From Apopatocola sp963628785 (GTDB lineage Bacteria > Bacillota > Clostridia > Oscillospirales > Oscillospiraceae): a stretch of 9,258 bases of DNA. The stretch is from positions 1-9,258 of the forward strand of contig CAVGGQ010000075.1 in assembly GCA_963628785.1 (NCBI GenBank), in the 5' to 3' direction. Below the pieces are notes generated by a model. It searched no databases, was not told the DNA's origin, and saw only the letters and a program-made list of their open reading frames with translations. Position 1 is the stretch's first letter. Every line of letters starts with the position of its first letter. The position numbers and the translations under genes are program-made. Shown one piece after another: positions 5,990-9,258 of the stretch.

Positions 5990-6027
5990 TAAAGGCAGCA
6001 GTCCGTATGTTCCGGGAAGGAAAAGTC

Positions 6028-6909
6028 ATGAAGAAGGATCAGGCAAAATCGTATCTGATGCTCATTGCGTCCATGGCCGTGTTCGGGACGGTGGGTATTT
6101 TCCGTCGGTATATTCCGCTCTCCTCGGCAATGCTCGCTTTTTCGCGCGGCATCCTCGGTGGACTCTTTCTGCTGCTCATCGTTTGGGTGTCGCATCACAA
6201 ATTCGAGCGCATTACGAAGAAGTGTTTTCTCGTTCTCGTGCTCTCGGGCGCGCTCATGGGCATCAACTGGATCACGCTCTTTGAGGCCTACAACTACACG
6301 ACCGTGGCGACGGCCACGATGTGCTACTACATGCAGCCGACCATCGTGCTGCTCCTCTCCCCGCTCGTGTTCCGCGAGAAGCTCACGGCGAAAAAGCTCG
6401 TGTGCGCCGCCGTGTCCGTTGTCGGCATGCTCCTCGTCTCCGGCATGCTTGAGGGCAATGCCGTCGGGTCGGAGGACTTCAAGGGCGTGCTCTATGGTCT
6501 TTCCTCCGCCGTCTTCTACGCCGCCATCGTGATCATCAGCAAAAAGGTGCAGGTCGAGGATGCATACGCCAAGACCGTCATTCAGCTCTTTTCCGCAGCG
6601 GTCGTACTCACCCCGTATCTCCTGCTCACGGAGAGCGCCGAGACGCTGCAGATCAACGGCATGGGTCTCTGTATGCTGCTCATCGTGTGCATCGTACACA
6701 CCGGCATCGCCTACGCCGCCTATTTCTCGAGCATCAAAGCGCTCAAAGCCCAGTCCGTCGCCGTTCTCAGCTACATTGACCCCGTGTGCGCCCTGCTCCT
6801 CTCCGCCCTCTTCCTCCGCGAACGCCTGACCCTCCCGGGTCTCCTCGGCGCCGCCCTCATCCTCGCCTCCGCCCTTGTGAGCGAGTCGGGAGAGAAAAGG
6901 GCCGAATAA
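6028..6909 (+). CDS. EamA-family (drug/metabolite transporter superfamily) permease
   Basis: A 293-residue inner-membrane protein, the usual size for the ten-helix EamA transporters. Two homologous halves are visible: about residues 8-138 and 150-285. Each half ends with the typical pattern of a helix, a short REKLT or RERLT turn and a last helix (for example PTIVLLLSPLVFREKLTAKK and PVCALLLSALFLRERLTLPG). Family members export small metabolites or amino acids; the substrate cannot be told here. ATG 6028 is chosen because AAGGA (6017-6021) lies close upstream; in-frame ATG 6007 has no such site. The gene begins 38 bases after repeat copy 2, so its promoter must lie in or before the repeat. 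It converges with the EFR1 gene on a shared hairpin. Confidence 0.93.
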   Translation: MKKDQAKSYLMLIASMAVFGTVGIFRRYIPLSSAMLAFSRGILGGLFLLLIVWVSHHKFERITKKCFLVLVLSGALMGINWITLFEAYNYTTVATATMCYYMQPTIVLLLSPLVFREKLTAKKLVCAAVSVVGMLLVSGMLEGNAVGSEDFKGVLYGLSSAVFYAAIVIISKKVQVEDAYAKTVIQLFSAAVVLTPYLLLTESAETLQINGMGLCMLLIVCIVHTGIAYAAYFSSIKALKAQSVAVLSYIDPVCALLLSALFLRERLTLPGLLGAALILASALVSESGEKRAE

Positions 6910-6943
6910 TCATCCTTCAACATTCACTGTTCATTAAAGCAAA

Positions 6944-6983
6944 ATCATCCCCGAAGCCGGATCTTTTCGGTTTCGGGGATGAT
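6944..6983. terminator. Terminator between converging EamA and EFR1 genes
   Basis: A perfect 12-bp stem, ATCATCCCCGAA (6944-6955) and TTCGGGGATGAT (6972-6983), starts 35 bases after the EamA stop and ends 4 bases from the EFR1 stop. On the minus strand it is followed by TTTGCTTT, a fair U tract, so it best serves the EFR1 transcript. On the plus strand only CGATTTATT follows. Confidence 0.75.
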
Positions 6984-6987
6984 CGAT

Positions 6988-7743
6988 TTATTCGGCTTTG
7001 ACGGGGCAGCGGTAGCGCCATTTGCCAGCGGTCTTTTTGCCGTACTCGATGGCTTCCTTCGGGCAGAGGGTGAGGCAGGCCATGCAGTGGGTGCAGTTGT
7101 CTTCCCACACGGGGCGGCCGTCCCGAAGCGTGACGGCTTTGGTCGGGCAGGCTTTGACGCATGTGCCGCAGCCGACGCACACATCGCTTACGGTGAAGTC
7201 TTTGGCATGCAGCGCCATTTTATAAAAGCCCGGGTTCACGGCGCCGCTGAGCATTTTGTCCATGGCGCTCACCCGGATGGCGGGGAGCCGCTCTCCGGCG
7301 CAGATGCACTCGGCGAGAGCGGCGATCGCCGGCTCGGCCGCTTCCACGATCTTCACGGACTCCTCGCGGCTCGGGACGGAGAACATGGCGAGATAGTTTT
7401 CCGGCATGATGACCTTCGCGCAGCCGCAGTAGGTGAGGTGCTTTTCCTCGCACAGCTCCTCGGCGTACTTTCCGGCGTTGCCGTTGCCGTCGCCGCAGGT
7501 CATGACGAAGTAGATGTTCTGATTCCCGCGCAGGAGCGTGCGGCGCAAATGGTCGCGCACGATGTGCGGGATCTGCCAGGCGTAGGTCGGCGTGACGACT
7601 ACCCACGGCTTCTCGGATGCGAGCGGTGAGCGGTCACCCTCCCGAATGCGCTCAAAGAGGGAAAGTGTTTCGTCCCCGAGAGTGGAGGCAAGCTTTTTGG
7701 CAGCATATTCGCTGTTGCCGGTACCGGTAAAATAGAGGATCAC
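6988..7743 (-). CDS. EFR1-family flavodoxin-ferredoxin protein (2[4Fe-4S])
   Basis: A 251-residue cytoplasmic electron-transfer protein. It opens with ILYFTGTGNSEYAAKKL, the FMN phosphate-binding loop of flavodoxins, followed by TPTYAWQIPHIV and TCGDGNGNAG, which form the rest of the flavin site (to about residue 155). The C-terminus is a bacterial ferredoxin module with two full cysteine sets: C189, C192, C195, C199 and C217, C220, C223, C227, each ending in CP. This order is that of the EFR1 family. GTG 7743 is chosen because AAAGGAG (7750-7756) lies 6 bases upstream and the flavodoxin strand begins at once; an ORF extension to 7821 would add 26 unmatched residues. The partner enzyme is not evident. 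It has its own promoter, close behind the pyridoxamine kinase gene. Confidence 0.92.
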   Translation of the reverse strand: MILYFTGTGNSEYAAKKLASTLGDETLSLFERIREGDRSPLASEKPWVVVTPTYAWQIPHIVRDHLRRTLLRGNQNIYFVMTCGDGNGNAGKYAEELCEEKHLTYCGCAKVIMPENYLAMFSVPSREESVKIVEAAEPAIAALAECICAGERLPAIRVSAMDKMLSGAVNPGFYKMALHAKDFTVSDVCVGCGTCVKACPTKAVTLRDGRPVWEDNCTHCMACLTLCPKEAIEYGKKTAGKWRYRCPVKAE

Positions 7744-7794
7744 AGCGGGCTCCTTTCCTCCCGGCCGCGCCGGGCGTGTTGTTCTTATTTGTAC

Positions 7795-7823
7795 AGTATA
7801 ACAGGTTCGTTTGCATTGCACAA
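7795..7823 (-). promoter_or_regulatory. Promoter of the EFR1 gene
   Basis: On the minus strand TTGTGC (7818-7823), a 17-base spacer and TATACT (7795-7800). The -10 box is good and the -35 box fair. It overlaps the region just past the pyridoxamine kinase stop. Between promoter and ribosome site lies a GC-rich hairpin CCCGGC-CGC-GCCGGG (7760-7774), which could lower or modulate translation. Confidence 0.5.
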
Positions 7824-7824
7824 A

Positions 7825-8652
7825 TCAAAACTCCGCCGCTTTTTCGGCGAGCTCACCGAGTAGGGGCTCGAAGCGGACGCCGTAGGTGTGCTCGGGTTCG
7901 GTGCGCTTCATGCACGCGAGCACGAAGTCCGCCGCCGCGCCCGCCGCCGTGAACGCATCCGCGCCGCGGCAGAGGAGGCCGGTGAACGCCGAGGCGAACA
8001 CATCGCCCGTGCCGTGGCAGCTGCGCTGCAGCCGCTCGTGGCGGTAATAGCGGAAGGATGTTTTGTCGCACACGACAACGCCTGTGGTCTCCGGTGCGTA
8101 GCTCACGCCGGTCAGGACGACCGTACCGACGCCGCTCTCCAAAAGCGCATCGGTAAGGGAGCGGATATACGGCTCATCGTATGTTTCGCGGTATTCGATG
8201 CCGGTGAGGAGCGAGGCCTCGGTGATGTTCGGCAGCAGCACATCCGCGTGCACGGCGAGCATTTTCATTTTCCGCACAAAGGCGTCGTCAAAGCCCGCAT
8301 AGAGACGGCCGTTGTCAGCCATGGCGGGGTCGATGATGCGCACGCCGCCCGGTTCGAGGAGCGTGTCCATGATGGCGCACACATGCGCGATCTGTTCGCC
8401 GCTGCCGAGGTAGCCGGTGTATACGGCATCGAATGTGATGCCCGCGCTCTTCCAGTGCGCAGCGATATCGGGCATATCCGCCGTGAGGTCGCGGAACGTA
8501 TACCCCGTGAAGCCGCCCGTGTGCGTGGAAAGCACCGCCGACGGCAGCACCGCCGTCTCAATGCCGCACGCCGACACCACCGGCAGCGCCACCGTGAGCG
8601 AGCACTGCCCCACGCAGGAAATATCCTGCACCGTCAAGATCCGTTTATTCAT
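7825..8652 (-). CDS. pdxY: Pyridoxal/pyridoxamine kinase (PdxY-type)
   Basis: A 275-residue cytoplasmic vitamin B6 salvage kinase of the ribokinase superfamily, which makes pyridoxal or pyridoxamine phosphate from the free vitamer and ATP. Family marks in order: the N-terminal VQDISCVGQCSLTVALPVVS, STHTGGFTG, DPAMADNG near residue 110, PNITEASLLTG around 140, and CHGTGDVFASA with catalytic Asp217. Length is normal. The ATG has a GGAGG site (8663-8667) 10 bases upstream. No clear promoter is seen in front. The EFR1 gene follows 81 bases downstream with its own promoter, so the two may be only partly co-transcribed. PdxK/ThiD-type kinases are the alternative, but the PdxY pattern fits best. Confidence 0.92.
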   Translation of the reverse strand: MNKRILTVQDISCVGQCSLTVALPVVSACGIETAVLPSAVLSTHTGGFTGYTFRDLTADMPDIAAHWKSAGITFDAVYTGYLGSGEQIAHVCAIMDTLLEPGGVRIIDPAMADNGRLYAGFDDAFVRKMKMLAVHADVLLPNITEASLLTGIEYRETYDEPYIRSLTDALLESGVGTVVLTGVSYAPETTGVVVCDKTSFRYYRHERLQRSCHGTGDVFASAFTGLLCRGADAFTAAGAAADFVLACMKRTEPEHTYGVRFEPLLGELAEKAAEF

Positions 8653-8708
8653 AATGCCATTGCCTCCGAATCAAAATGCCTCGCGCGGAGCGGGGCTCGT
8701 TTGAAGCG

Positions 8709-8742
8709 AAAAAATACTCCCTGCGTATTATACACAGGGAGT
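8709..8742 (-). terminator. Rho-independent terminator of the pstS remnant
   Basis: ACTCCCTG (8716-8723) and CAGGGAGT (8735-8742) form a perfect 8-bp stem with an 11-nt loop. On the minus strand it is followed by ATTTTTTCGC, a clear U tract. It lies 45 bases past the stop of the pstS remnant and before the pyridoxamine kinase gene, separating the two. Confidence 0.8.
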
Positions 8743-8786
8743 TTGCTTTATGCAATGGAGGAAAAGAGAAATTTCGAAATCGGTTC

Positions 8787-9086
8787 TTACTTCGCCACGG
8801 GGACGGTGCCAGCCTGACGGATGAGGTCGTTGGCGGCGGTGCCGGAGCCGGTGGGGTCGTAGGTCACGGTCATATCCAGGTTGTCGACCATGAACTGCTC
8901 AGCCAGGATGTTGATGACTTTTTCCATAGAGGTGGAGCCGTTGGTGGAAACGGAGCCGGAAAGGGCGGCCGTCTCTTCGGCGGCGGTGGTCTCGGTCGTG
9001 GTGGAAGCGGTGCTGCCGCAGGCGGCCAGCATGGATACCGTCAGCACGGCGCAGAGAACAACAGCGAGAATTTTCTTTGCTTTCGT
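8787..9086 (-). pseudogene. pstS: Internally deleted phosphate-binding lipoprotein (PstS) remnant
   Basis: The frame encodes a basic stretch (TKAKK), a hydrophobic helix and the lipobox LAAC, then a Thr-rich linker and SGSVSTNGSTSMEKVI, the phosphate-binding start typical of PstS. It goes on to YDPTGSGT and then jumps to AANDLIRQAGTVPVAK, which looks like the natural C-terminus of a PstS. About 200 residues between are missing, in frame. No ATG, GTG or TTG is found where the protein should start; the first in-frame start codon is GTG 9047, inside the signal peptide. A GGAG site remains at 9098-9101, 11 bases before ACG 9086. Intact PstS is about 280-310 residues and is followed by pstC; neither is present. 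The product, if made, could not bind phosphate. The exact start is arbitrary. Confidence 0.75.
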
Positions 9087-9184
9087 TTTTTGTCTTACTC
9101 CTTTTTTCGAATACAGTAATTTTTGTCTTTCTCTCGGTACGCACAGAGCATACCGCCCCGCCGTAAAATCCGTTACCGTGCTTT

Positions 9185-9201
9185 CGTAAAAAGAATGTAA
9201 A
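9185..9201 (-). promoter_or_regulatory. Pho-box-like direct repeat upstream of the pstS remnant
   Basis: On the minus strand TTTACA-N5-TTTACG matches the spacing and shape of PhoP-type direct repeats (TTAACA-like hexamers about 11 bases apart) known from Bacillus. It lies about 100 bases before the remnant's expected start, which suits a phosphate-starvation promoter. A short AT-rich motif like this can arise by chance, so it is a weak call. Confidence 0.3.
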
Positions 9202-9258
9202 ACGCAAATTGCAAGTGCAAGTTGGACACCTGCATGGTAGAAATTAGTTAATCAGAGC
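9202..9258. other. Right-end stretch resembling, inverted, the left end of the window
   Basis: Read on the minus strand this holds TTCTACCATGCA (9231-9242), then GG, TGTCCAACTT (9219-9228), five bases and TGCAAT. The same three blocks occur in the same order on the plus strand at 44-55, 86-95 and 101-106, but with 30 bases in place of the GG. No gene is visible here. It may be a diverged end of a mobile element. Confidence 0.35.

Noticed and set aside
1..9258. tRNA, rRNA, CRISPR array, riboswitch, toxin-antitoxin or defence system
   Set aside because: No cloverleaf, spaced direct repeats, known riboswitch core or defence-family protein was recognised on either strand.

Overview
The window is GC-rich bacterial DNA whose genes carry strong Shine-Dalgarno sites (AGGAGG/AAAGGAG type). 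The gene set (EFR1-type flavodoxin-ferredoxin, DUF3786 protein, FCD-type GntR regulator, Clostridia-style PstS lipoprotein remnant) points to an anaerobic member of the Bacillota (Clostridia or Negativicutes). I cannot fix the genus. No rRNA, tRNA, CRISPR array, phage gene or transposase gene was seen.

Layout. Bases 1-538 hold no convincing gene, only inverted repeats, two strong hairpins and the first copy of a 159-bp dispersed repeat. Bases 539-2541 (minus) form a two-gene operon: a KDPG aldolase fused to a C-terminal VOC domain, then KDG kinase. Facing away from it is a GntR/FadR-type regulator (2729-3403, plus). The 187-bp gap between them holds two near-identical TTGTATACA operators. One lies inside the spacer of a near-consensus aldolase promoter; the other lies just downstream of the regulator's own promoter. 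Together these look like a self-contained, autoregulated unit for 2-keto-3-deoxygluconate use: the kinase makes KDPG and the aldolase splits it to pyruvate and glyceraldehyde-3-phosphate.

A bidirectional terminator (3409-3451) separates this from a minus-strand pair (3477-5583): a membrane-anchored alpha/beta hydrolase fused to a GNAT acetyltransferase, almost abutting a DUF3786 gene. Bases 5686-5829 (plus) hold the first codons of an ABC-transporter ATPase gene, cut off before the second copy of the 159-bp repeat (5831-5989). An intact EamA/DMT-family transporter follows within 40 bases. On the minus strand come an EFR1-family flavodoxin/2[4Fe-4S] protein, a pyridoxal/pyridoxamine kinase, and a decayed phosphate-binding lipoprotein (pstS) that has lost its middle and has no ordinary start codon.

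The items most worth a second look are the 159-bp repeat with terminal inverted repeats (two full copies plus a possible lone end), the two domain fusions (aldolase-VOC and hydrolase-GNAT), the paired operator layout, and the two gene remnants. I did not find a clearly new multi-gene defence or mobile system.
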